Assembly: GCA_026214975.1 (NCBI GenBank)
Contig: CM047807.1
Location: forward strand, 64,397,824-64,461,823
DNA length: 64,000 nt
Direction: 5' to 3'
Origin: Gentiana macrophylla
Taxonomy: Eukaryota; Streptophyta; Magnoliopsida; Gentianales; Gentianaceae
Part shown: positions 22,503 to 33,372 of the stretch, one piece after another
How the letters are laid out: the number at the start of each line of letters is the position of its first letter
How positions within the stretch are numbered: the first letter of the stretch is position 1
Translations under genes and position numbers: made by a program
Notes under the pieces: model-generated
What the model saw: the letters and a program-made list of their open reading frames with translations, nothing else
What the model was told of the DNA's origin: nothing
Database searches by the model: none

Positions 22503-22900
22503 ACTCTTGTAGAACCACCTGAGTGTCTTAGGCCCAGTGGGAGTAATTGGATCTACACGGAAAAGAGTAGAATGAATAAGAAAGTTTATCTTTCGAACAA
22601 AGATTGAGTGGTCTAGGGTAATTCCTAAGAAATAGAGAGTTAATCGGACCTTGAACTCTCTTACCACTTAGTATTGCATGATTTCGTTCAAAAGCGAAAA
22701 ATAGGGGTGATTCCCAAGACTTTCTTGCCAAACAAGCGGAGTCCTGGATTCATTCAAAGCGAAGGGTATTGACTTATGAACTTATGACAGGATGACTGTC
22801 AAGGCTTATGTCCTTTGTGGATAAAAAGCAAACCTCTCGGTCATTAAAAGGCATATATTTCTACAATATGTGGATTTGACCAGAATATTGATAAGTCTTT
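22503..22900 (+). pseudogene. Element A interior: relic of copia reverse transcriptase start
   Basis: In one frame 22503-22566 reads TLVEPPECLRP then SGSNWIYTEK, matching the start of copia RT (consensus LV.PPEG.RPIGCKWIYK). Downstream, 22781-22820 resembles the DNA for QMDVKTAFLNG with small indels. Stops and shifts intervene. Element B has the same blocks at 57423 onward and 57801-57833, with the same departures from a working gene (GGGAG where GGATG is usual). The coding capacity was probably lost before A and B separated. Confidence 0.6.
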
Positions 22901-23740
22901 TGTAGACTGGATATCAATTTTAGTACAGTAGTGAATATATAAATTAGTTTTTGTGAAGGATAACCTTTGCACTATTGGAATCAACATGGGTGTGTTATCC
23001 AAGTCGAATCGACAATACCACAATTCTCTGCAGCAGAGATTTGGACAACATTCTTAAGAGTTTGACTCGGTCGAACTCATTAGAATCAGTCACTGGTTTC
23101 CCATCCATCTTATTGGTTAAGATGATGCATCTGTGTATGCAACATTCAACGAGGAAGTTCTACCCTATTCCTCGGGAATGACTCTCTAAATCTTCGGATC
23201 GGGAGAAATGGGATAGATTCTCTTTCTAGTAAGAGATGGTCGAGTTATTGAGCGTCAACTTTGATCGAATCTTAGATTCGGCGGTTAACAAAGCAAGTTT
23301 AGTATGTCCTTTAGTATCTTGAAGAGAACGAGGAACAATATGCGGACATATTCATGTGTGAACCTGGATATGTGTGATACATCGATTTTGACTTTAAGTC
23401 GATTGAGGATGATCGTTAAGTCGATCTCGGGCTCGATGTTTACTCGGTTACCACATGATTTGATGGACCGGTAACGCGTTTGATTCTACGGATCGTCTCG
23501 AGCCGACAACCCGACTAATCATTAAGACCCATGACATTTAGATGTAGGTACTCCCGAGTCAACGACCTATCCTACGACGGCATACTCGGAGTGTATTTTG
23601 GAATCAAATGGTTATGACATGCTTAGTGGGTACTAGAATACGGGATGAGTCTCCATTGCTTTAGAGCAAGTGGGAGATGTAGTTTGTTGTATTTTAAATA
23701 ATAGGGTGTGCTCTAAAACAATTAATCACATGCTTTCGTG
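22901..23740 (+). other. Element A interior, 3' part, non-coding
   Basis: This is collinear with 57880-58660 of element B. It contains a GACCTATCCTACGACGGC motif (23564) and an extra AAGTGGGAGAT (from 23668) about 75 bp before the true polypurine tract. No domain is recognised. By position it is the decayed RT end and RNase H region. Confidence 0.5.
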
Positions 23741-23752
23741 CAAGTGGGAGAT
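23741..23752 (+). other. Polypurine tract of element A
   Basis: CAAGTGGGAGAT directly precedes the 3' LTR start TGTTAGG. The same tract stands at 58669-58680 in element B. Confidence 0.85.
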
Positions 23753-25585
23753 TGTTAGGTGTGATGCCCGAAAGACAATTTTGTAATTGTTTTATTTAAT
23801 AAATGAATTGACGTTATTATTCATATTTGTTATTCTCATAATCACCGATGTGACAATAGTATTTACACTACTGAAAACCCTAAGTATATCGTTTATGTAA
23901 TCACTTGACTCGGTGTATGGTATATACACGGAGGATTGAGTTAGTGAAGATGTACTTAAAATACAATTAGCCCGTAGTGAAGTTAATCGAGAGTATCGTC
24001 TCTCTCTTTTAACGTGCTATTAATGCGCCCATAACACGAGTTGGTGTGATTGTCTTATCCGACTTTCGGTTAAGAGAACCTAATGGGGCATTTATATATG
24101 ATAGATATATCATATTGGGCTGGACCGATTTGATTAGAGTTCACGTTATAATTCCGTAATCGAAAGTCTTATCGAATCAATGGATGAACATATTTATGGA
24201 TATATCTTAATCTGAGGTGATCACGATCAAGCGCTTGAATCGGTATGAAGTTTGACTTGACGGTTAAGGATTACACCGAGTCTGTGGGTCCGAATTACCC
24301 CATCTTGGCATTGTCTTGGATTGAGTGAGTAGTCCGTATTTATCATAGATACGGAATCCATTCCTTCCATTTATGGAAGTAGACGAGCGATTCTCTTATT
24401 TGTTAATCCTAGAAACCGATCGATCGCGCGAGTTCATATCACACCGATTGATCACCAATGTGAGTTGTATGAATTAATTGATCACTAGGGGTTAATGGTA
24501 AATAAGGATAAGAGGTTCTAAAAGGGTTAACGGTAACTTCCCGATTTAGAATGAATAGTCTATGGAGGATTAATCCATATGTAATGATTATATCAATGGG
24601 CGCTTATTATTATTCTCGTGAGGAGATAAATATAATCTTATAATCGGAGGAGTGCGATCACGGGATTATGGTGGCATATTCTGTGATTGATTTATCGAAT
24701 ATAATTATTCTATAATTATTTATTTGATTTATCGGAGCCGCTGATTATTAGTCCATGGTCCCCGACGTGCCTCCTAATATAGCATAGCTATTCTCGGACG
24801 TCGAATCCTAATAATATTAATTTAGTTCTTATTGGACTTTATTAAAACGATATGTGAATTAATTGTTTAGTGGACTATTAAATTAGTTGGGCTAAATAAT
24901 TAAATATGTGGAAAAGACATTTTCCATAATCTTGGCCCAATTATTGTGTGTGTGGAAAAAATCATATTGACTAGGTCAATGATGATGATTTTCGCCCCAT
25001 ATGTTTATTTTGGAACAAGAAATTAGTTTTCTTGTGATTAATAAGACATGTGCATAAAATATTTATTGGATAAATATTTATGGAAAGAAATAAAGATAAA
25101 TATTATTCTAGATTTGTTCTAGAATATTATGGGATTATCTTTTATTTAATAGGATTATCATAATTGATTTTGTATTAATTATAAAATCCTTGGGGCTTAA
25201 GTTTTACTCTCCTATATAAAGAGAGTTCTCCCAAGCCAAAGAACACACATAATTCGACTTCACCTCTTAGAGAGGAGAAGAAAGAAAATTTTCGGCCAAG
25301 GGGGTTTTTGGGGAAAATCTTGGAGATTTTTCCGGGTAGCATATCGGAAGGATTCGAGTCGAGAATTTCCTTCCACCGGGAGTTGCTTGGATCACACGTA
25401 CGGAAGATCGTGGTGCTCTTCACACAATCTTTCATCCTTCCTATTGCGGTTCTTCAACTTGGATTTTGAGATCCAAGAGGTATGTTCTACAACCCCCTTG
25501 TAGATGTAGATCTAGTTATTTTATTACGTGTAGTTTATAGATCTAGATCCATAAATCGTTTCCGCTGCGGATGGTATTACTAACA
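23753..25585 (+). repeat. 3' LTR of element A
   Basis: 1833 bp, TGTTAGGTGTGATGCC to ATTACTAACA, followed by the target duplication ACATG. TATATAAA lies at 25213-25220. It is collinear with the 5' LTR throughout. Confidence 0.95.
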
Positions 25586-25590
25586 ACATG

Positions 25591-26068
25591 TCCTCAAGCC
25601 GAGCTCATATACTATCTCGATATCGAGAATGGCGTTAACATTGGCCTGCTGATACATAATCGGATTCGCCAGGTTGCCCGGATGAAAAGAGAGATTTTAC
25701 CATATGGGAACCTGATTGATGCTTTGGCAATGGCAGTAGAGTGCCCAGCCCTGGCTGCAGATGAGAGAGTCGAGCCACTGCCAATCATTAACAGTGTAGC
25801 GGTTGAAAGGACCGGAAGCCGGAGAAGACGGGCTGCGATACCAGCACAAGAATTTGCTAGGCCTCAGCAAGAATTTCAAGCTAAAGTGACTAGGGAGTTA
25901 GCCGAGATGCGAGGCATGCTGACACATATGATGACGCATCTCCACATACTTCCCTATGCCATACCACCACGAGCCCCTCGGCATGCTCCATCTTCTTCGG
26001 GGGCCGGCCCTTCCTCTGCAGCACCACCTCCTATTAACGAGGACTACGAGGACATAGACTTTGATTAG
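25591..26068 (+). pseudogene. Athila-like 3' additional ORF, C-terminal part
   Basis: The frame continues the host ORF after element A: TCPQAELIYYLDIENGVNIG, RQVARMKREILPYGNLIDAL, a coiled-coil-like FQAKVTRELAEMRGMLTHMM, and a Pro/Ser/Ala-rich tail ending EDYEDIDFD before TAG. The first part matches the helical end of the putative plant transposon protein domain seen on the other side. There is no transmembrane segment or signal. This half is uninterrupted, but the gene is broken by element A and by earlier stops. Confidence 0.65.
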
Positions 26069-26427
26069 TCCTCTAGTTCTAGTCATTTTTGTTTTTTTGA
26101 TTCTCCATTTTTATTTTTCTTTTTCTTTTTTAACGACTTTGCAATGAATGGATTTTCTTTTTTTTTCAATAAATTATTTTATGGCCTAAATTGTTTGCAC
26201 TTTATAAGTTAATTTGCTTACTGTCATTCTATATTTTATTATTGTGTCACATCTACTTTTGCCTAAGTTTTGTATGTCAGAATTCTATAGCAGATATTCA
26301 CAGACTTTTCACGACATTGAGCCCAAGACATGTTCGATATGGATTCATTTACTTCGCCCCACGCTTAAACCAAGCTAAGTTCCTTTTCATTATTAATCTT
26401 CTCATCATTGGGGACAATGCTTCGATT

Positions 26428-26440
26428 AAGTGGGGGGGTA
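26428..26440 (+). other. First G-rich purine tract of the Athila-like element
   Basis: AAGTGGGGGGGTA follows GGACAATGCTTCGATT. It stands 1.1 kb upstream of the LTR, so it is an extra purine tract rather than the primer at the LTR. Confidence 0.5.
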
Positions 26441-26970
26441 GGGAACGTCACTTACCAATTGACTATGAATTTCGTCAATATTTTTTTTGAATTGTCATGA
26501 GTCTTGTCTACGCATTTTTCACCACTTAGTCATTTGGAGATAATTAATTACCTCTTTGTTTTAATGACCGAAATAAAAGTCGTGTCACTTTTGAAGTAGT
26601 AGCGTATTAACCGCACTTTCATTTTGTGGACCGACCTTTTTACGCAATGTATAACTCACTTATTTTGTATGTAGTATAGATGACGAATTATTCAATTTAG
26701 TATGGAAGAATGAGCATGTGTTATGTTGCATGAAGTAGTGACTTATTAATTATTATTTTACCATTGCATTCAATTTTGGAGCACATAATCTCTGTGAGAA
26801 GTATTTGGATAAGATGAAGAGTTATCTTAGACCGAGAATCAATATTTGTCGGTGGATATACTTTAACCGATTGTTGTAGGATGACAGTAGCAACACTGAG
26901 ACCACAAAAGGTAAAACAGGATACAACGGCCTTGCGAGAGTGAGAGAAAAATAGTGAGAAATCACTTAAA

Positions 26971-26974
<4 letters not shown>

Positions 26975-27053
<79 letters not shown>
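26975..27053. repeat. (TA)n microsatellite, about 39 units
   Basis: An uninterrupted alternating AT run of 79 bases. Minus-strand ORFs across it encode only Ile-Tyr repeats and are artefacts. Confidence 0.98.
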
Positions 27054-27057
<4 letters not shown>

Positions 27058-27541
27058 GTCTGTGAGGAAAGCGCACTCATAGCAAAAAGGGCACGACCTC
27101 TGATAAAAATAAAACAAACGAGGACCTAAGAGTAATACTCGGTCCCCAAGTCCGCCCGGCCCAAATAAGGTTTCATGTTGTTTGCCGGAGTCTGAAGGCA
27201 AGAGGAACAAGTGTGCACATTGATAAGTGAATGAATTATCACAAAAGATTTATCACACGATACATTGATGCATTGGTAGGTGATGATTAACAGGGAACTT
27301 ATGGATTTGTGCATGATATATGTTTTGCTTGAAATCCCTGTTGATATAATTTTATTATGTCTGCGTCACTATTGCTTGAGGACTTTTTGCATACAAACAC
27401 CGGTTCATCAATTGAAATGTGTTTAATGCGCCGCTTATGGATATGAGTTGGCATGATTCTTATCTAGGCTTATGACACATAGTTGTATGTTAGTTTGGAG
27501 TTGAGTTTATTTCGCCTTTTTGTTCGCGATGACCAAAAGCT

Positions 27542-27553
27542 AAGTGGGGGGTA
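27542..27553 (+). other. Polypurine tract of the Athila-like element
   Basis: AAGTGGGGGGTA is followed by GT and the LTR start TGATCACACT. Confidence 0.7.
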
Positions 27554-27555
27554 GT

Positions 27556-30500
27556 TGATCACACTAAAAATGATACTATAAATTATATCTTTATTTGCCC
27601 TGAATCATGCTCAATTGATTAGTGATAGATGGAATATTGTACGAAATATGTGTCGATTACCTAATACCGGTTCCTCGGTTAGTAAATCTGCATCTTTATA
27701 CTTTTTTCCCGATAGTTGGTACTTTTCGTCTTGTTTTATGTGATTTTAAGGAATACTATAATATGGGCTTAAGGAGACGGATCCGGATTAGAGGAGAAGA
27801 CATTGGGCCGAAGTCAGGAGAAGTCAATACGAAGTCTGCTTGACCAGAAAAAGAGAAAAAAGCCCGAAGGCTACGGAAACCCTAGCCACAGCCGTGGCAA
27901 CTTAGAGGACATGAAAAGAAGGGAGCCATTGTCTGCATTAATTCTGTTAGGGTAGATCCACTAGGTCAGTTTACAGCTATATATAAGGTTGTGCCAGTCT
28001 ATTTTAACATATAAGAATATACTAAGCTATACCATTCAATAATATACAATTCATATCGACTTTTCCTATGAAATAAAGAAGTTTGTTCTTTTGTTTAAGT
28101 TTGTTGCTTGGTTATCTCCTCCAATCCATCAACTAGCTTGAGTTGATCAAGCTAGTCGCATTTGAAAAAGGTATAAAGCTTTGAACATTCTTTCGTATTT
28201 TGATCATGGTAGATGTTGGTCCCTTGGAAAGGCTAACACAAGTTTCGAGGGGGCGGGGGGGTGAATAAACTTGTCACCAAAAACATTCCTAAATTGGATT
28301 TAAAACAAATTTAGTGTTAGTTAAAACTTGTGTGGAGTTAAGCTGACTGAGCCGAGATTAAGTCAAGCAGATTTAAGCAAAAACTGAGTCAACCGGCAGC
28401 GGATATATTTCTAGCCTTTTTCCTGATCTTGTTATTCTTTTATGAAAGCTGAGAGTGATAAACTGAATTCTGATGAATGTCAGTTTGTGAACTGTGAAGT
28501 GTATAACAATCAACTATCAAAATGTTGTAAGTAAATGCTGAGTAAATAAACAAATGCGTAAAGTAAATAAGGCAAATATTATAGATGTTCCAGGTGGTGT
28601 AATCATGTACGTCCTCTCTTCCCCTGTGGTGCGGAGGATAATTCCACTAGAACTTCTTGAGGTGAACTGTTACAAAAAGTCCTAAACAATAGTCCTTGGC
28701 TAATCCCTAGCTTCACTATCTAAACAGTTGTAGAAAAGGTAGAATTGCTGCTCTTCAATTGCTTGAACACAGATCCTTGGAGGGTTGAATTGCCTCTTCA
28801 CCAGCTACCACCACAAACACAGTCTGCCCGATTGCTTGTAACAACTTTCCTTGACAAAACCTTCCCGGTTTGCTTCACAGTCTAAACATTTGATATAAAA
28901 TCAAAGTTGGGTTGAGAATCAATGAATTGATTCTTGTTTGTGGTTCTTCAAAGTGTCTGATTCTTGATAAATTCTTTGTAGCTTGAACACTTGAAGAAAT
29001 TCTCGATGTGATCTTGTTATAGCGCAGAGATGATAACAATTTGAATGATTAATGCACTTGATAATTCTGATTTTTCTTGTTCTTAATTCGTGTTCATCTC
29101 TTTTCTTATCCTTGGTGCAAAGTCCTCTATTTATAGTGTGAGGTCCAACATTCATTTGGCTTGAATTCGAATTGTGTCAACGTCTATTTTGTAACGGATA
29201 TATTTTCTGACAATTCTGCTGTGTCAGTAACTCATCCAATAAAATTGCTTCCTTTATAACGTTCGACTATACTAACAGCTTGTTGGATGACTGACATATA
29301 AAGCTGAGTTTCCTTATCAGTTTTATACTGAGATTATCACTTGTCAGTTTCTTGACTGACTTGGAGCATTAACTGAGATTTTACTCTTTTTCAAGTATCA
29401 GTACTCTAGTTTTTCATCTGATTATGATTGACTTAATCAGTGTACACTATGACTCATTATCTTCTAAGAATTCATTGTCCTTATGATTCTTAGGTCTTCA
29501 TACAAGATCCCTAAAGTCAGTTCAGGTCACCACAATCTTGCCTGAAGTCTAACTTTACAGTCTCGACATAGTCTTCATAACTAAGTTTGAACCCTCAGTT
29601 CTTCACTCTTCAATAACTGAGTCTGTGACCCTCAGTTCTTCATACTTATGGATAAGCCAACTGAGTCTGTGTCCCTCAGCGAACTTATCTTCTTCAGTTT
29701 CATGTAAGTGTATTCTGAGTCAGTTTGTTTATCTTGATGATTTCCAGTTTTCTAAATGGCTTCCAGTTTTCAGTTTTACGACACACTAACTATTACAGTG
29801 CTTGTCTGATACAACCTATACAATTATTAGACTCTAGTAAAACCTAAACATTCAGTTCTAGACATCTTTTAGCTTTTCACTATAACAGCTAGCTTCAACA
29901 CTTCATCAACGAGGTTAAGATAATACTTTGAATAAGTATGATGAATTATCATCAAAACATAAATATTATTTCCAACAGTAGCTTTAGTTAAATTAACGTG
30001 TTGTAATTGATCTGCATGTTTAAGTGAATCGTAATTAACTAGAGTAATCAGAACATAACGATGTAGATTTCAGAATTAGGAACCATCGTCGCCGGTCCTG
30101 CGACGGTCTATATCGCAGACGCGACAACCTAGGTCCTTCTAATCTGAAGATTCAGCATCAGCTACGTTGATTGATAAATTTAATTAACTGTAGGTCAGAT
30201 CTGGCCAATCTGGTTATTGTATTCGTTAATTAACATGAAGGACTTGTAAGGTGAAGTGTTATTTTGGACATGGTCTGATCAATCCCTAGGAACGTGCTAG
30301 TCAATCCACGATAGCTTCTTAGGGAGGTACTCGGTTTGCGCCGGCAATTTCTAGTACTTATTGCATGTGAGTTAATTCAACCAATGAAAGAGGTTAACTG
30401 CACATAGACGTCTACTGTCCTTTCAATGGATGTAGATAAGTTTAGGAGAGTGCACCCGTAGGTAGAACTGAATTAGAAAATGTTCTAGTTAATCTAGGTA

Positions 30501-30735
30501 ATTACGAGGAAAAGTAGACATAAAGATTAATGACACCAAGTTAGGAGATAGGAGAGGAGCGATACACCAATTACCTTTCTGCATTTATGTTGGTCAAGCG
30601 ACCGTTATTTGTGTTCTTGTCGAGATTTAATGGTTATTATCTATGTTGCATTTTTTGTGTAGGATCGACCTTGACTCGCATCTACTATACTACGATTGAC
30701 CTAGTACTCTTGCTAGTATTTTGTGCGTATTAATG
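27556..30735 (+). repeat. 3' LTR of the Athila-like element (interrupted, right end lost)
   Basis: It begins TGATCACACTAAAAATG. The left part runs to 28213 and resumes at 29978 after the solo LTR. The later part has the character of Athila/Tat LTR ends (GGATCGACCTTGACTCGCAT near 30663, GACCTAGTACTCTTG near 30699). The expected terminus and TGGCGCC-type primer site are missing, because copia integrase sequence starts near 30740. Excluding the solo LTR, about 1.4 kb remains. Confidence 0.6.
28214..29977 (-). mobile_element. Solo LTR of a second Sirevirus-type family
   Basis: 1764 bp. On the minus strand it runs from TGTTGGAAATAATATT to AAGGGACCAACA. Flanks GTAGA and GTAGC form a 5-bp duplication with one mismatch. 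The minus-strand start shares TGTTTTGATGAT, AGCTGTTATAG and AGAGTCTRA words with the Sirevirus LTR at 12030-13405. Its end has TTCACCCCCC close to the terminus, as that LTR does. No internal region is present. Confidence 0.8.
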
Positions 30736-30749
30736 GCTTACACGTGGAT

Positions 30750-31358
30750 TAGTGGTCACATATATTTTGTGTCAGTTATAGATGACTATTCAAGGATGAC
30801 TTGGGTGGTGATGATGAAACACAAGAGTGATGCATTTAATAACTTCAAGCTGTGGAAAGCTCTAGTTGAAATCAGTTAAGAAAAAAGATCAAGAGGCTTT
30901 GTACAGATAATGGTCTGGAATTCTGCTCGACTGAGTTTGATACATTTTGCAAAACAAAGGGTATTGTCAGACATCACACTGTATGGAATACGCCTCATCA
31001 AAATGGTGTAGCTGAGAGAATGAATCAAACTCTTCTAGAGAGGGAAAAATGTATGCTCTCTAATGCTCGTTTTGCAAAAAGATTTTGGCCAGAAGCTGTA
31101 AGCACAGCTTGCTATTTAATCAATAGGATTCCTCACACAGGGATATGTTTCAAGACACCAATTGAAATGTGGTTAGGAAAGCGTTTTGATTACTCGGTTC
31201 TAAGGGCTTTTGGAAGCACAGTTTACTATCATGTCAGTGAAGGGAAGTTGGAACCAAAGGCCAAGAAAGGAGTGTTTGTGGGATATGGTGATGGGCTGAA
31301 AGGTATAGAATCTAGTCATCAGCAGAGAACAGAGTTATTCTCAACAGAGGATAACTGA
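30750..31358 (+). pseudogene. pol: integrase (copia relic)
   Basis: It begins SGHIYFVSVIDDYSRMTW, with the first Asp of the DDE core. After a TAA near 30877 it continues LCTDNGLEFCSTEF (second Asp) and HTVWNTPHQNGVAERMNQTL (core Glu), then FAKRFWPEAVSTACYLINR and KGVFVGYGDGLKG of the integrase C-terminal part. All three catalytic residues are visible. The N-terminal HHCC part is deleted. Confidence 0.85.
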
Positions 31359-31410
31359 GACTGAATCTAGTGCTGAAATTGAGAAAACTGAAATTAAGGT
31401 GGAGCTTTAG

Positions 31411-32530
31411 GTGGTGTCAGCTGAGATGCAACACTCAGCTGAACAAGGTCAGTTTCATCTGATCTGGTTACTAAACCAGGCTCAGTATCAAGCCGATCAC
31501 CAAACAGGGTCACCGAGCGTCAAAACTGTTATTGGTCAGCAAAGTATAGTTGTTAGTAGAGCTAGAAGATCTAATGTTGGGATAACTCAAAGAAGGTATG
31601 GGTTTGATGATTTGGCTGGATATGCACTTCAATTTGCAGAAGAGGTGGATGTTTTTGAACCTTCTACTTACAGAGAAGCAGTGACATGTTCCGAGTCATC
31701 TCAATGGCTTGCTACCATGGGAGATGAAGTTGAGGCATTACTGAAGAATCAGACTTGTGATTTTGTTAAACATCCGGCTGATACGAGAGTTGTTACATGT
31801 AAATGGTTCTTCAAGAAAAAGGAAGGAATGACTGAGGTTGAAGGAATCAAGTATAAAGCATGTTTGGTTCCTAGAGGTTTCAGTCAGAAAGAAGGGGTGG
31901 ACTTTGATGAGATATTCTCACTAGTAGTCAGCCATACATCAGTTAGAGTGTTACTAGCATTGGTGGAACAACAAGACCTTGAACATTAGCAGTTATATGT
32001 GAAGACAACTTTTCTACATGGTGAGGTAGACAAAGAGATATACATGACTCAGCCAGAGGGATTTGAAGTTCCTGGTAAAGAAGCACTTGTATATAAGCTG
32101 AAGGAAGTCCTTGTATGGATTGAATCAAGCTCCTAGAGAGTGGTATAAAAGGTTTGACAGGTACATGATCCATCTGAGTTATAGCAGAAGTCCTTATGAT
32201 TGTTGTGATTACAATAGTCAGCTGAAAGATGGAACATACATCTATCTTGTTTTGTATGTGGATGATATGTTGATAGATGCAAGAAAGAAGTCTGATAATC
32301 AAAATCTGAAAGACCTTCTTAGTACTGAATTTGAAATGAATGATTTGGGTGTAGCCAAGAATATCATGGGGATGGAGACCTGGAGAGATAGAATTCTGAA
32401 GGGACTATTTTTATCTCAACAGGCCTATACAGAAGATTTTAGCCAAGTTTGGTATGTCAGCTGCAAAGCCAATAGATTCTCCCTTAGAATCAAATGCTCA
32501 TTTGTTAATTTATGCTTCACAGTCAACTGA
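31411..32530 (+). pseudogene. pol: reverse transcriptase (copia relic)
   Basis: RVT_2 motifs in order: WLATMGDEVEALLKNQTCDF, VVTCKWFFKKKEG, PRGFSQKEGVDFDEIFS, a TAG at 31987-31989 where the MDVKTAFL block begins (now LYVKTTFLHG), YGLNQAPREWYKRFD after a frame change near 32105, and the active site LVLYVDDMLI. A further shift lies near 32445. The catalytic YVDD is kept. Confidence 0.88.
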
Positions 32531-33209
32531 GGAGAAGGAATATATGTCAAAAGTTCACTATGCTAGTGCAATTGGCAGTCTTATGTATGCCATGGTATGC
32601 ACTAGGCCTGATCTGGCTCAGGCAGTCAGTGTTGTCAATAGGTTTATGGCTCAACCAGGAAAGGAACACTAGAAAGCTGTGAAAAGAATGTTCAAGTACC
32701 TTAGAGGTACAACTGATGTTGGTTTCATTTATGGAGGTGATACTCAGAGCCTGGGCACAAAATACTGTGATGCTGATTATGCAGGTGATGTGGAAAGTAG
32801 AAAATCTATAACTAGGTATGTTTTCACATTGAGGAATTCAGTAGTCAGCTGGAAAGCAACTTTGCAATCAAAAATAGGTTTATCAACTACTGAAGCTAAG
32901 TATATGGCTCTTACCGAAGCCGCCAAGGAAGCAATCTGGTTGAAGTGTCTAGTCAGTGGTTTGGCGCTACATCAGGATCAAGCTGAGATTTATTGTGACA
33001 GTTTGAGTGCAATTTGTATAGCTAAGGATCAGGTTCATCATGAGAGAACAAAACATATTGCTGTGAGATATCATTTTCTAAGGAATGAGAAAAGGGTTGT
33101 AGTGAAGAAGATCAACACAAAAGAGGATCCTTTTGATATGCTTACTAAAGCAGTTCAACAGAGCAAGTTTAAGTTATGCCTGGACTGGCAAAACATTCAA
33201 AGCTTATAA
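32454..33209 (+). pseudogene. pol: RT-RNase H connection and RNase H (copia relic)
   Basis: YASAIGSLMYAMVCTRPDLA and VVNRFMAQPGKEH meet a TAG at 32670, where Trp (TGG) is expected. The same frame continues KAVKRMFKYLRGTTDVGFIY, KYCDADYAGD, STTEAKYMALTEAAKEAIWL, YCDSLSAICIAKD and HERTKHIAVRYHFLRN. It ends NIQSL. Copia RNase H acidic residues are present. Confidence 0.9.
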
Positions 33210-33362
33210 TCAGTTTTCTAGAAACTCAGCTGAGGGCATGTCAGTTTCTGAACGGATTCTGAGGAGTAGTCTGGTACAAGTACATCCAGGCATTGACGAA
33301 TGCATCTGGTACAAGTACACCTGATTCTACAATCTGGTTGACTGTGAATGAGAGTTCAAGTC

Positions 33363-33372
33363 AAGGTGGAGA
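33363..33372 (+). other. Probable polypurine tract of the copia relic
   Basis: AAGGTGGAGA lies 150 bp after the pol stop and resembles the common copia tract AAGTGGGAGAT. Confidence 0.55.

Larger units (their letters stand above)
16294..25585 (+). mobile_element. Element A: coding-dead copia-type LTR retrotransposon (LARD-like), complete
   Basis: The element is 9292 bp, with LTRs 16294-18123 and 23753-25585. A perfect 5-bp target duplication ACATG (16289-16293 and 25586-25590) flanks it. It has TGGTATCAG just after the 5' LTR and AAGTGGGAGAT just before the 3' LTR. The host ORF is split exactly at the duplication. The 5.6-kb interior has no ORF above about 106 residues and no intact domain. 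Parts of it are recognisable as decayed copia pol, and it is homologous along its length to element B's interior. Mobilisation must have used proteins from another element. Confidence 0.93.
26069..27555 (+). other. 3' untranslated region of the Athila-like element
   Basis: About 1.5 kb without a credible ORF. It contains GGGGACAATGC then AAGTGGGGGGGTAGG (26428 onward), a (TA)n microsatellite and, at its end, the polypurine tract AAGTGGGGGGTA beside the LTR. The duplicated G-rich tract with GGACAATG is a recognisable Athila/Tat-group trait. Confidence 0.6.
13406..30735 (+). mobile_element. Athila-like Ty3/gypsy element, 3' half, heavily nested
   Basis: Between the inserted elements the plus strand shows a 3' additional ORF (15694-16293 continuing at 25591-26068). 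It is followed by a 3' UTR with two G-rich purine tracts (26428-26440 and 27542-27553) and an LTR opening TGATCACACT at 27556. A G-rich tract after GGGGACAATGC and a second one directly at the LTR are typical of Athila/Tat-group elements. Gag-pol would lie left of 13406 and is absent. Insertions inside it are the Tekay-like solo LTR (13786-15574), element A (16294-25585) and a Sirevirus-type solo LTR (28214-29977). The right end is lost at the junction with a copia relic near 30735. Confidence 0.7.

Noticed and set aside
26721..27210. Minus-strand ORFs with Ile-Tyr repeats
   Set aside because: They are translation of the (TA)n microsatellite in two frames. The frames are open only because the repeat lacks stops.
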